From positions 1-37,351 of the forward strand of contig JABILI010000012.1 of the NCBI GenBank assembly GCA_018654575.1: a stretch of DNA of 37,351 bases, read 5' to 3'. The position numbers and the translations under genes are program-made. Origin of the DNA: Porticoccaceae bacterium. GTDB lineage: Bacteria; Pseudomonadota; Gammaproteobacteria; Pseudomonadales; Porticoccaceae. The stretch's first letter is position 1; each line of letters opens with the position of its first letter. Under the pieces are notes generated by a model. It worked only from the letters and a program-made list of their open reading frames with translations. It was not told where the DNA came from and ran no database searches. Of this stretch, positions 23,981-32,336 are shown piece by piece.

Positions 23981-25428
23981 CAGGACTCTCCTCGTTGCAC
24001 TGGTATAGCTTTCCAAAAATATTTTCTAAACCCACGAAGCTCGTCAAATGCCTTTATTCTGAAAACCATTCTCATTTGCTTGCCCACATCAGCCTCACCC
24101 TCTTCAATATCGGCAAACTCTGCGACCATACGTCCACCACCTTCGAAATCGATCATCCCGTAATAACTTGGGGGATCAGGTGAATAGGCCAGTCGATCCG
24201 CAGTAAAACTGAGGACCGTAGCGCGACGATCGGCAAGCGGATAGTCTTCGAAGGTTCCAGTCGCCCTTGAGACAGTATTTACCGGCAGATCGGTCTTGGG
24301 GAACTGAATCACTCCAGTTTCGGTACATTTACCACCAATCAACCCCAGTACCGTTTTACGGTCACGGGCAAGACTAGTGCCTGGCTGTTTTTCATCCAAC
24401 TCGGCGCGCATACCCTTATCAATATCTAGTAACCCTCGATGAAACAGATACCTTGAGTAGTTGGTATCTTGTAAACCGGGCTGCATAAATTCTGTCTGTC
24501 TCTTGTTGACTACTCCCAAGTATTCGGTCGTTTCAAAAACCATCACATCAGCGCCCTGGCCGAAGCTAGCTAGCAACACTTTTTGACCAGGCTTAGCCTT
24601 TTGAAGTGTCATCGCTAACATTAATAATGGATGGCAGACACCTGTATCGCCGATAGTTGCCATATGGGGATCCGCTACGGCTTCAACTGGCATTCCTGCA
24701 ACAGCCGCAAGTTTTTGTGGTACGCCTTTTACTGGTACAGCGATCACTGCATGATCAATGGCATTTCCCGAGATCTCTAGCTTAGCCAAGGCGGACTTAA
24801 TAGTTGAGCCTAGAATTTTCTGATAGCCCTCGTCGCGCACAAAGCGAGCTTCCCAGGTGTAATCGAAATCCGCACCCGTTTCACGATAATGATCAACGAA
24901 GTCGATCGTGTTGGAGTATCCGCCAAGGTAATTTGCAATAACGTCGCCAGAGCCCGTTAAAAAAGCTGCTGACGCATCGCCATAACTCATTTCCTGTATA
25001 GACGCGACTTTAGATTTACGTCGGTCAGCGGCCAGACACAGGTCGGTAGAATCGTTTTGTAGTGATTGCATGAGTGAACTAGTAGCAGCTCGAAGGCTGC
25101 CGGTTTGATCAGCACTCATGACATTATCAGAGAGATTCAATGCTTCTTTAGCAATACCCGCATTAGATCGGTCAGCAAAGGGCAACGTAGTTGAAGCCAG
25201 ACTAACTGACTCAATTAAAGTGCGATCAATGCCATCCAAGCAATAACGCCCAGCCTCAACCGCCATTGTCACGGAGTCTTCATCCCAATTACTAATCGCC
25301 TTTTCACCGTTCGCCAGACCACTCAATCCAGGGGCATACCAACTGTTGGCCTCATAGATAGAGCTTCTTTGAAGACGGCGGCGAGGTACATAAAGGCCAT
25401 AACTTAAAATGCCGGAATTCATACTCAT
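23980..25428 (-). CDS. HMG-CoA-synthase-like protein fused to a DUF35/OB-fold domain
   Basis: 482 residues. Residues 1 to about 310 are a KAS III/HMG-CoA-synthase-like fold (GILSYGLYVPRRRL; NWDEDSVTMAVEAG; DTGVCHPLLML). The position of the synthase nucleophile Cys is Ser111 in QTGSLRAATS, and the Glu of the synthase ATES motif is not apparent, so normal condensation is unlikely. Residues ~360-482 form a DUF35 unit: a degenerate zinc ribbon with only Cys368 (GGKCTETGVIQFP), then an OB-fold (ATVLSFTADRL; YYGMIDFEGGGRM). Fusions of this layout occur beside thiolases. It may serve as an acyl-CoA carrier or platform for the thiolase at 22775, first gene of the five-gene operon. Confidence 0.85.
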   Translation of the reverse strand: MSMNSGILSYGLYVPRRRLQRSSIYEANSWYAPGLSGLANGEKAISNWDEDSVTMAVEAGRYCLDGIDRTLIESVSLASTTLPFADRSNAGIAKEALNLSDNVMSADQTGSLRAATSSLMQSLQNDSTDLCLAADRRKSKVASIQEMSYGDASAAFLTGSGDVIANYLGGYSNTIDFVDHYRETGADFDYTWEARFVRDEGYQKILGSTIKSALAKLEISGNAIDHAVIAVPVKGVPQKLAAVAGMPVEAVADPHMATIGDTGVCHPLLMLAMTLQKAKPGQKVLLASFGQGADVMVFETTEYLGVVNKRQTEFMQPGLQDTNYSRYLFHRGLLDIDKGMRAELDEKQPGTSLARDRKTVLGLIGGKCTETGVIQFPKTDLPVNTVSRATGTFEDYPLADRRATVLSFTADRLAYSPDPPSYYGMIDFEGGGRMVAEFADIEEGEADVGKQMRMVFRIKAFDELRGFRKYFWKAIPVQRGES

Positions 25429-25586
25429 AATGCCTAATTAAATTGGAAAATTTTTCGAGGTACTATGTATTACTAAACACACCTCTTTGGTTTATTATTT
25501 AGCACTAAAGCTAATTGTAATGGAACTAGTACTTTTGGTGTAATAGGACACTGATCAATAAATAATAACGCCAAGGCTTAATTACC

Positions 25587-26375
25587 ATGATAGATAATGA
25601 ATACTTACTGTATGAAATCAAGAACAATGTCGCTGTTATAACCTTAAACCAGCCGAATTCCATGAACGCCATAAGTCCGGAGTTTGCACAAGCACTTGAA
25701 GAAGCCGTTGACTGTGCTAGCAAAGATGCAGGCGCGATTGTTTTGCTAGGCAGTGACCGCGCATTTAGTTCCGGCGCCAATCTAAAAACCAACCGATTCG
25801 ATCAGGGTAATACTGAAATAGACGTCGGTATTAATCTGGAAAATGTTTACAACCCGTTTTTAAACAAACTAACTGAGCTGCCTATTCCTTTAATCGTTGG
25901 CGTCCGTGGCGCAGCTGCAGGGATCGGATGCTCTATCGCATTAATGGGTGACATTATCATCGCCGGTCGTTCGTCATTTTTCTTACAGGCGTTCTGCAAC
26001 ATTGGTTTGGTTCCAGATGGCGGCGCTGCCTTTTTACTCGCTAAATCGGTCGGACGGGTTAAGGCCATGGAATTAATGCTGCTTGGCGAACGCTACCCAG
26101 CGGAGCAAGCACTCCTGGATGGCTTAATCACTCGTATGGTAGAAGACGACGAGGTGATAGAAACCGCAATGAAGTATGCTGACAAGCTGGCTAAAGGCCC
26201 CAGTAAAGCTTTAGCAATGATTCGTAAATCTGCTTGGGCTGCCTTAGACTCGAGCTTCGAGGACCAACTTAAATTAGAACGAAAATTACAAAAGACTGCG
26301 GGACTAACGCAGGATTTCAAAGAAGGTGTGGCTGCGTTTCGAGAAAAACGCAAACCCAATTTCACTGGTAAATAA
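25587..26375 (+). CDS. Crotonase-family enoyl-CoA hydratase/isomerase (PaaG-like)
   Basis: 262 residues, single crotonase domain. The oxyanion-hole segments AFSSGANLKT (59-68) and GAAAGIGCSIAL are present. The first catalytic Glu of hydratases is absent; instead Asp144 in NIGLVPDGGAAF matches the acid of PaaG-type isomerases, which shift double bonds or open epoxide-derived rings. So an isomerase role on a ring- or chain-derived enoyl-CoA is more likely than hydration. It starts 158 bp from the divergent HMG-synthase-like gene and ends 11 bp from the convergent Rieske gene. AAGG lies some 11 bases before the ATG. Confidence 0.88.
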   Translation: MIDNEYLLYEIKNNVAVITLNQPNSMNAISPEFAQALEEAVDCASKDAGAIVLLGSDRAFSSGANLKTNRFDQGNTEIDVGINLENVYNPFLNKLTELPIPLIVGVRGAAAGIGCSIALMGDIIIAGRSSFFLQAFCNIGLVPDGGAAFLLAKSVGRVKAMELMLLGERYPAEQALLDGLITRMVEDDEVIETAMKYADKLAKGPSKALAMIRKSAWAALDSSFEDQLKLERKLQKTAGLTQDFKEGVAAFREKRKPNFTGK

Positions 26376-26386
26376 TAGTCCGCAGA

Positions 26387-27745
26387 TCAGCCTTTTGCTT
26401 CGCCTTTAGCTATATAGCGATCGACCTCTTCATGGAAAAACTGAACCCGTTTTTCCTGATCTGCCATATAGGAACCAGTGTAGCCTTTCGATATTAACCC
26501 TGTCTGCTGTGTTGACCACACCCTAACATCATCATCGATCACCGGCCCACAGGATACTTCTCGAACTTTACCTGCTATATGGGGCACCTTCACATCCAAA
26601 TCGACCATATCTTCCATAGCAGCCGCATAGTATTCGGTCGCATTATCGGGGAACCACATCAAAAACCAAGTATCAAAATAGCATTTTGACGGATCCGTTG
26701 GATGTGGCGTTGCCTTGAGGAATATACAACCATCCGGTTTAAGGCTTAGGGACAGATTCGGGAAAATCGTATAATGGAAATGGTCTGTCAGTTGCTCGTC
26801 ATGCATCCCAGAGTAATCAAAACCTCTTTCCGCGCCTTGCTCACGCTTAATCTTTTGCATCGCTTTACGCATGGATTGCGGGTCCTCACGGAATGTCTCT
26901 GGATCGAGGCCCCAAAACTCAAACTCTTCTTTTAACAACTCCTTGGTGGTATCAAAATCTCCTCGCAATCCCACGGTCGGTTTGGCGCCAGGCATAATCA
27001 TTCGCGCATGGCCTTCTTTCTCGAATATATCCATCTGGCAGTGCTTATAAGATTGCTCCATAACGTGATGCGCCCCAATATGCACAAATGGTAGATGATA
27101 CGATTCATTGAAATTGTCCTGCACGATCTTCCAATTAAAATCGCCTTCTATTGTGACCCAATGGGTGCGCTTCATACGGCTCAGGTCATAGGTGTTGATT
27201 TGCGAATAAACCGGCCCGAGATATTCTTCGAGCGACATCACGTCTTCATCCATCGAATACCAAATAAAACCAGCAAAAACGGTACAAGGTAACTCCTTTA
27301 ATCGAAGTTTCCCGCATGGGTTTCCCTCCAAAAAGTTTTTATGATCTGGTACAAAAGCCAGCTCGCCATCCAGCTTGAATTTCCAGCCATGATAATTACA
27401 CGCTAAGTTTCTGCCATTACCGGACTCTTCATGTACCAGTCTGTTACCGCGGTGCTGACACACGTTGTAAAATGCGCGAATTTTGCCTTCATTATCACGT
27501 GTACACAGAATCGATTCCTTGCCGATCTCGCAGGTGATTCGATCGCCCGCTTCTGGGAGCTGCTCCTCCAGACCGGCAATTAACCAGGTCTTGGTCCATA
27601 TATGGTCCCACTCCTGCTGCATAAAGTCGCTTGAATAGTAACGCTCACCCGTGACTGGTTTTCCCGAAACATCTGGCTCTGGGAGTTTGACCAGATCGAT
27701 TCGATTGGAGTCGTCCAATCCATTTACTAAGGGTGCATTTGCCAT
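26387..27745 (-). CDS. Rieske ring-hydroxylating oxygenase alpha subunit (third copy)
   Basis: 452 residues. Rieske ligands: Cys96-x-His98 (CQHRGNR) and Cys116-x2-His119 (CNYHGW; the second box has Asn-Tyr rather than Pro-Phe). Iron site: Asp210, His217 and His222 (DNFNESYHLPFVH). The length and the CNYHGWKF box fit the benzoate/phthalate-like to choline-monooxygenase-like branches of alpha subunits and differ clearly from the other two in the window, so the three are not recent duplicates. AGGA precedes the ATG. No ferredoxin or reductase adjoins. The TonB receptor is upstream on the same strand but separated by a strong terminator. Confidence 0.92.
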   Translation of the reverse strand: MANAPLVNGLDDSNRIDLVKLPEPDVSGKPVTGERYYSSDFMQQEWDHIWTKTWLIAGLEEQLPEAGDRITCEIGKESILCTRDNEGKIRAFYNVCQHRGNRLVHEESGNGRNLACNYHGWKFKLDGELAFVPDHKNFLEGNPCGKLRLKELPCTVFAGFIWYSMDEDVMSLEEYLGPVYSQINTYDLSRMKRTHWVTIEGDFNWKIVQDNFNESYHLPFVHIGAHHVMEQSYKHCQMDIFEKEGHARMIMPGAKPTVGLRGDFDTTKELLKEEFEFWGLDPETFREDPQSMRKAMQKIKREQGAERGFDYSGMHDEQLTDHFHYTIFPNLSLSLKPDGCIFLKATPHPTDPSKCYFDTWFLMWFPDNATEYYAAAMEDMVDLDVKVPHIAGKVREVSCGPVIDDDVRVWSTQQTGLISKGYTGSYMADQEKRVQFFHEEVDRYIAKGEAKG

Positions 27746-27843
27746 AAAGCAATCCTAAAAGGTTAATGGTACAAAATAAGCTACGGACTATAGATTAAGA
27801 GTAAAACGGCTGGTTGTCAGCTATCAATTTATACAGCACACAA

Positions 27844-27867
27844 AAAAGGGGCGATATCGCCCCTTTT
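27844..27867 (-). terminator. Rho-independent terminator (perfect 24-bp palindrome)
   Basis: A perfect 24-bp inverted repeat, AAAAGGGGCGAT followed by its exact reverse complement, with T-tracts on both strands. It is 34 bp past the stop of the TonB receptor gene and would end that transcript before the Rieske gene. Confidence 0.85.
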
Positions 27868-27870
27868 AAT

Positions 27871-27886
27871 TCACCAATCATGGTGA
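27871..27886 (-). terminator. Short hairpin beside the main terminator
   Basis: TCACCA-ATCA-TGGTGA forms a six-pair stem between the TonB receptor stop and the main palindrome. It has no long U-tract, so it is probably an accessory stem or mRNA-end stabiliser. Confidence 0.4.
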
Positions 27887-27900
27887 TTTCTTACTGATGT

Positions 27901-30129
27901 TTAGAAACCATAATCGAACTGCACACCATAGGTAGTACCTTCATTCCACTGACGGAATGAGAGTAATGGATGAATTGTACGCCAAATAGCTTCACGCTCA
28001 TCAGTCAAGTTTTTACCGAAGACTGCAAGTCGGTACTTCTGGCCCTCACCCCATGCATAGGTAATATCAGCATTTAAGTTAGTAATACTGTCCTGGTAAC
28101 CGCGAGGATCATTACTTGCATCACCCTCCACCTCACTACGATAGCGCCATGAAAGACTGCTTTGCAACTCGCCATCTCCCATTTGAGTGGTATGAGTAAC
28201 GCCAAGGCTAAAGGTGTTTTCCGGGGTGTTGCTGGGTGTTAGATGATCGTTATTTGTGATGACACCATCACCTATAAGATCAGCATTATAGCCACTGTAT
28301 TCCGCATCTAAATACCCATAGGCAGCACGTATCTTCAACTCCTCTGTCGCCTGGAACGCCATCTCAAGCTCGAGACCCATAATATCCAAGTTTGACGCGT
28401 TTCGTACCACGGTGGCGACGTTGGTCAGACTTACAGGAATTAAGATGGCTGCTTGCTTATCTTCATAATCACTTGTGAAAGCTGTAGCATTGAAGTTCAT
28501 TCGCCCGTCCAGCAAGGTGCTCTTCATTCCGAACTCCAAGGTCTTAACGAATTCAGGCTCATAGCTTGGATCGATATCAAAGTTCGCTTGACGACCAAAG
28601 AAACCGCCGCTTTTGAAGCCCACGGTATAAGAAGCAAAGAGCATCATGTCATCAGAAGGAGTGTAAGTCAGGCCAACCTTAGGTGTAAATTCACTAAACT
28701 CAGCCTTGTAGTTAGTTAACTTGGCATTAAAAAACTCTGGTGTAGGATCGGGATTACCGGGTGTTACAAATGTACTACTCGCCCCGTCAAAGTCTTTCTC
28801 TTCTCGCGTATATCGACCACCAACTGTTAAGGCCAAATTATCAGAGAGACTCCAGTCGCCTGAGAAAAATACCGCTTTAGAGTCGGTCACCTGATCCTGA
28901 CCATTGTAGCCATAAGTGCCTACAGGGAACGGTGCCACAATAGAGAAAAGATCGAATACACGCCACCGTTGATGATAATCAACTTCCCAATAATATAGTC
29001 CGGCAACCCACTTAAACGTATCCGAGTCTTGAGAGGTCAGGCGAAGCTCCTGACTCGTCTGTTCCCATGAGTTCATATACTGAAAACGGAGCATTTTTGC
29101 AGGAGAGCCGTCAAATTGGATCATATAATCTTGTTCAAGATCTCGCTTGGTAGTGATCGAGGTCAATAGTACTGATCCCAGATCCCAATTTGCCGTTAAA
29201 ATAGTATTCTTAGCTTCGGACTCGGACACATTATTATAATCAGTGGATACTAGGTCCTTTGAACTACCAGTGTCGGTTGCCTCACAACCTCCTAATATTA
29301 TACAAGTGAGGGACGTCGAATCATTGGCGTTAGCATATGCGCCTGAGTCAGTATCATCTTGGTTAACTTCGTAGTGCAGCTGTATGTTAAAGTCCTCACT
29401 TGGCTCCCAACGAGCTGCCGCTCCGAAGGTTCTCTTATCGTCGCCGTACACCTTCCGATTAATAGTGGTGTTATAAAAATATCCATCACTTTTAATTTGG
29501 TTGCCAAACAGCTTTATACCCGAATTCTCACCCGCAGCTAGATTCAACACAGCTTTGACGTCTTTACGACCATCAGAACCCACGGTTACACTCAAGTCAC
29601 CGCCCAACTCACCGGTGACATCACCGCGGACAACATTAATTACACCTCCCGTAGTGTTCTTACCAAACAACGTACCCTGTGGTCCACGTAGAATCTCAAT
29701 CCGCTTTGTATCAAAGTTATCTAACATACTACCGGCTGCTGTACCGAGATACATTCCATCCATAATTACACCGACCGATGGATCGAAACTTTTATCTGTC
29801 TCTGAATATTCCACACCGCGCAGACTTACATTGACGCCACCTGGCGTGCCTTGATTTTTTTCGATAAACAAGTTTGGCGTATAATCAGCCATATCTCGTA
29901 TGCTACGAACACTAGCAGCTTTAAGCTCCGTCGTAACCGAGGTAACAGAAATAGGTACGTCTTGAATTGATTCTTCTCGTTTCCGTGCCGTAACTGTAAT
30001 TTCTTCCAGAACTAGGCCTTCAGAAAATACAGTCCCACCAGCTAAAGAGGCTGATATAGCGATAGCCATTGTCACTGCTGACGATATAATTTTAGATTTT
30101 TTTCTACTCACACCCGACTGAGTTGTCAT
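27901..30129 (-). CDS. TonB-dependent outer-membrane receptor
   Basis: 742 residues from the ATG at 30129, preferred over one five codons upstream because GGGGAG sits seven bases before it. A basic N-terminus (SRKKSK) and hydrophobic stretch AVTMAIAISASLAGG form a signal peptide. The TonB box region is LEEITVTARKREESIQDVPI, followed by the plug (NLFIEKNQGTPGGVNVSLRGV; RGPQGTLFGKNTTGGVINV) and a long beta-barrel ending in VQFDYGF with terminal Phe. This subfamily (ARKREE box) is common in marine and sphingomonad degraders for hydrophobic organic compounds. It probably imports the substrate of this cluster; a siderophore role is less likely as no iron genes are near. A CCCTATC dyad lies 90 bp upstream. 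Confidence 0.93.
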   Translation of the reverse strand: MTTQSGVSRKKSKIISSAVTMAIAISASLAGGTVFSEGLVLEEITVTARKREESIQDVPISVTSVTTELKAASVRSIRDMADYTPNLFIEKNQGTPGGVNVSLRGVEYSETDKSFDPSVGVIMDGMYLGTAAGSMLDNFDTKRIEILRGPQGTLFGKNTTGGVINVVRGDVTGELGGDLSVTVGSDGRKDVKAVLNLAAGENSGIKLFGNQIKSDGYFYNTTINRKVYGDDKRTFGAAARWEPSEDFNIQLHYEVNQDDTDSGAYANANDSTSLTCIILGGCEATDTGSSKDLVSTDYNNVSESEAKNTILTANWDLGSVLLTSITTKRDLEQDYMIQFDGSPAKMLRFQYMNSWEQTSQELRLTSQDSDTFKWVAGLYYWEVDYHQRWRVFDLFSIVAPFPVGTYGYNGQDQVTDSKAVFFSGDWSLSDNLALTVGGRYTREEKDFDGASSTFVTPGNPDPTPEFFNAKLTNYKAEFSEFTPKVGLTYTPSDDMMLFASYTVGFKSGGFFGRQANFDIDPSYEPEFVKTLEFGMKSTLLDGRMNFNATAFTSDYEDKQAAILIPVSLTNVATVVRNASNLDIMGLELEMAFQATEELKIRAAYGYLDAEYSGYNADLIGDGVITNNDHLTPSNTPENTFSLGVTHTTQMGDGELQSSLSWRYRSEVEGDASNDPRGYQDSITNLNADITYAWGEGQKYRLAVFGKNLTDEREAIWRTIHPLLSFRQWNEGTTYGVQFDYGF

Positions 30130-30217
30130 TATCGTACTCCCCATACTTGATTTAGAGAGCTTAAATTAACATGGAGAACAAATAACAACACTCTCATTTG
30201 TGATAACTATAGCTAGT

Positions 30218-30237
30218 CCCTATCCATTGTGATAGGG
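30218..30237 (-). promoter_or_regulatory. Perfect 20-bp dyad operator, CCCTATC-N6-GATAGGG
   Basis: CCCTATCCATTGTGATAGGG is a perfect inverted repeat of two heptamers around a six-base centre, about 90 bp upstream of the TonB receptor start. The direct repeat TTGTGATA also occurs at 30198 and 30227. No U-tract follows, so it is not a terminator. The size (20 bp) is that of LuxR-type boxes, and the half-site recurs before other genes in this window. Regulator unknown. Confidence 0.55.
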
Positions 30238-30312
30238 CGCCTGAAGTGGCCAAACAATGGTATCCGGCACATCACACCATATTAGGTTCTATTTGATGGC
30301 AGAATCCGGCCA

Positions 30313-31467
30313 TTATCGCTCATGATCACGGATCATCTCTTTTGCTATCAGCAATTGCTGAATTTGAGAGGTGCCCTCATACAACCTAAAGATACGTACA
30401 TCACGGTAAAACCTCTCCACTGCATAGTCCGCAATATAACCCGAACCACCGTGTATTTGTACGGCACGATCCGCCACGCGGCCAACCATTTCTGTGCAAT
30501 ATAGTTTGCAGGCAGCCGTATAGCGAGACAAGCGGCCACCGTTATCAAACATGCGTGCAGTTTCTTCCACCATGCATTTACCCGCAAAATATTCGGTCTC
30601 GCTGTCAGCGAGCATCGCTTGGATTAACTGGAAGTCAGCTATGCGCTGATTAAATTGCTTTCGCTCTAAGGCATAACTCAAGCTGTCATCAATCAAACGT
30701 CGCGCGCACCCTAGGGCGACCGCGCTCATATGTAAACGGCCTCTGTCGAGCACCTTCATCGCAGTGATAAATCCCTTGTTGGGTACGCCGCCAATAATGG
30801 CGTCTTTGGGAATCTTCACATCTTTCATAATGACATCGCAGATGTGGGCGCCGCGCTGCCCCATTTTTTCATTAAGAACCCCAAGTTCTATCCCTGGCAA
30901 GTCTGCATCCATCAGAAATGCTGTAACACCCCTGGAGCCTTCATCCACTGTTCCCGTACGCGCCATTAAGGTGAACACACCAGCTCGATTTGCGTTGGTA
31001 ATGTAACGCTTGGTTCCGTTAACAACATAGTGATCCCCCTCCAACCGCGCAGTTGTCCGCACAGACCCTGCATCCGAACCTGCATCTGGTTCGGTTAAAG
31101 CGAATGAACCGACCAATTTACCGCTCGCCATCCGCGGTAAATATCGTTGTTTTTGTTCTTCGGTGCCATCAATCAAAATTCCTTGCGAGCCGATACCAAC
31201 GTTGGTACCAATAACACTACGAAAAGCCGGCGACGCATAGCCAAGCTTTTGTATCACATGAGCCTCTTCTTCGACGCTCAGTCCTATACCCCCATATTCT
31301 TCAGGTATAGAAAGGCCAAACAAACCCATCTCTTTCATTTGCTCAATAATTGCCGGAGGAACCGCATCATCATCGGATACCTTCTTCTCCATTGGGATAA
31401 GCTCATTGGCCACGAATTTTTCGATACTTGCTAAGAGTTGGTTAAACGTTTCTTTGTCGAGAGCCAT
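30313..31467 (-). CDS. Acyl-CoA dehydrogenase (homotetrameric type)
   Basis: 384 residues, the usual ACAD length. Landmarks: GLSIPEEYGGIGLS, FALTEPDAGSDAGSVRT, NGTKRYITNA, ERKQFNQRIADFQLIQ, the IHGGSGY segment, and catalytic Glu364 in RLYEGTSQIQ. All active-site features of short/medium-chain ACADs are present, unlike the split pair at 9590/12471. It introduces a 2,3-double bond in an acyl-CoA, with electrons to ETF. The TonB receptor follows on the same strand after 183 bp containing the dyad operator, so the two are probably separate transcripts. The divergent SnoaL-like gene starts 309 bp away. Substrate not deducible. Confidence 0.92.
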   Translation of the reverse strand: MALDKETFNQLLASIEKFVANELIPMEKKVSDDDAVPPAIIEQMKEMGLFGLSIPEEYGGIGLSVEEEAHVIQKLGYASPAFRSVIGTNVGIGSQGILIDGTEEQKQRYLPRMASGKLVGSFALTEPDAGSDAGSVRTTARLEGDHYVVNGTKRYITNANRAGVFTLMARTGTVDEGSRGVTAFLMDADLPGIELGVLNEKMGQRGAHICDVIMKDVKIPKDAIIGGVPNKGFITAMKVLDRGRLHMSAVALGCARRLIDDSLSYALERKQFNQRIADFQLIQAMLADSETEYFAGKCMVEETARMFDNGGRLSRYTAACKLYCTEMVGRVADRAVQIHGGSGYIADYAVERFYRDVRIFRLYEGTSQIQQLLIAKEMIRDHER

Positions 31468-31776
31468 ATAACTTTAGTCTATTAATTAAAAAATCATTAT
31501 CGCTGAAACCTATCAGATTACTACTAACACTTTGGGTAAAGTTGAGTTCAAATAGGGTGTGGCATAATTTTTTAGTGTGAGCGCTAAAGATAGGGAGTGA
31601 GTACAAATAAAGCAGACATTCACCCTTTAGTAAGGTTACTAATTAAAAAGGCAGTCATACTAAAAGCCCAGCGCATAGGTTTTTCCCCGTCACTAAGACA
31701 GAACGCTATCTATTTGCATAGCAACAATTATTCTTAAAACATGTAATAAAGGGCATAGCAACCAGGAGACAAAAAA
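31468..31776. promoter_or_regulatory. Divergent intergenic region, 309 bp, AT-rich
   Basis: This separates the ACAD (minus) and SnoaL-like (plus) genes. It carries ACCTATC at 31508-31514 and an exact GATAGGG box at 31589-31595. I see no small gene, RNA gene or terminator in it. Confidence 0.45.
31589..31595 (-). promoter_or_regulatory. CCCTATC box (reverse orientation)
   Basis: GATAGGGAG lies midway in the divergent gap between the ACAD and SnoaL-like genes. An ACCTATC near-copy in the opposite orientation is 75 bp away at 31508. Confidence 0.35.
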
Positions 31777-32316
31777 ATGAGCACAATAAATTCAGAAGAA
31801 ATGAATAAAAAACTAGCCGAGATGCTCGACACGCACGAGATTAAAGCAATAGCGCATCGTTTTGCTCGCGGCCTTGATCGCTGTGATCGAGGCATCATTG
31901 AGTCTTGTTTTCATGAAGACGGTATGGATGACCATGGCTTCTTTAAAGGCAATGCTGGAGAATTTTGTGACTGGGTGATGGGAGAACTAAAGAAGTTTAA
32001 GAGCTCACAACACCTAATAACAACTCAAAATAGCGAAGTAAATGGCGACTCTGCTGTTTGTGAAAGCTATTTTTATGCCTATCACCTTTTACCTACACCT
32101 GATGGCACCAAAGACGTGATTGTAGCGGGCCGTTATGTTGATACGATGGAAAAAAGAAATGGAGAGTGGAAGATTACTCTGCGACTCGCCACTTTTGACT
32201 GGAACAAGATTACCGATTCAGCGCCACTACCCGTCGCTGATAATGATCCACGCACGCTTGGCGCCACGCTCCCCGACGACGCCTCTTACACTGCGTTTGC
32301 CAAGATCCAAAAGTAA
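31777..32316 (+). CDS. SnoaL-like (NTF2-fold) protein, longer type
   Basis: 179 residues; AGGAG lies eight bases before the ATG. The fold signature is that of the SnoaL_4-like group: helix EIKAIAHRFARGLDRCDRGIIESCFHEDGMDDHGFFKG, central strands SQHLITTQNSEVNGDSAVCESYFYAYHLL, and GRYVDTMEKRNGEWKITLRL. The Arg-Asp-Cys-His pattern near the entry resembles SnoaL-like dehydratases and isomerases of degradation clusters. It is unrelated in detail to the shorter SnoaL-like protein at 15131. A 20-bp gap leads to the VOC gene, so the two are probably co-translated. Exact reaction unknown. Confidence 0.8.
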   Translation: MSTINSEEMNKKLAEMLDTHEIKAIAHRFARGLDRCDRGIIESCFHEDGMDDHGFFKGNAGEFCDWVMGELKKFKSSQHLITTQNSEVNGDSAVCESYFYAYHLLPTPDGTKDVIVAGRYVDTMEKRNGEWKITLRLATFDWNKITDSAPLPVADNDPRTLGATLPDDASYTAFAKIQK

Positions 32317-32336
32317 TACTTTATGAGATACCAACC

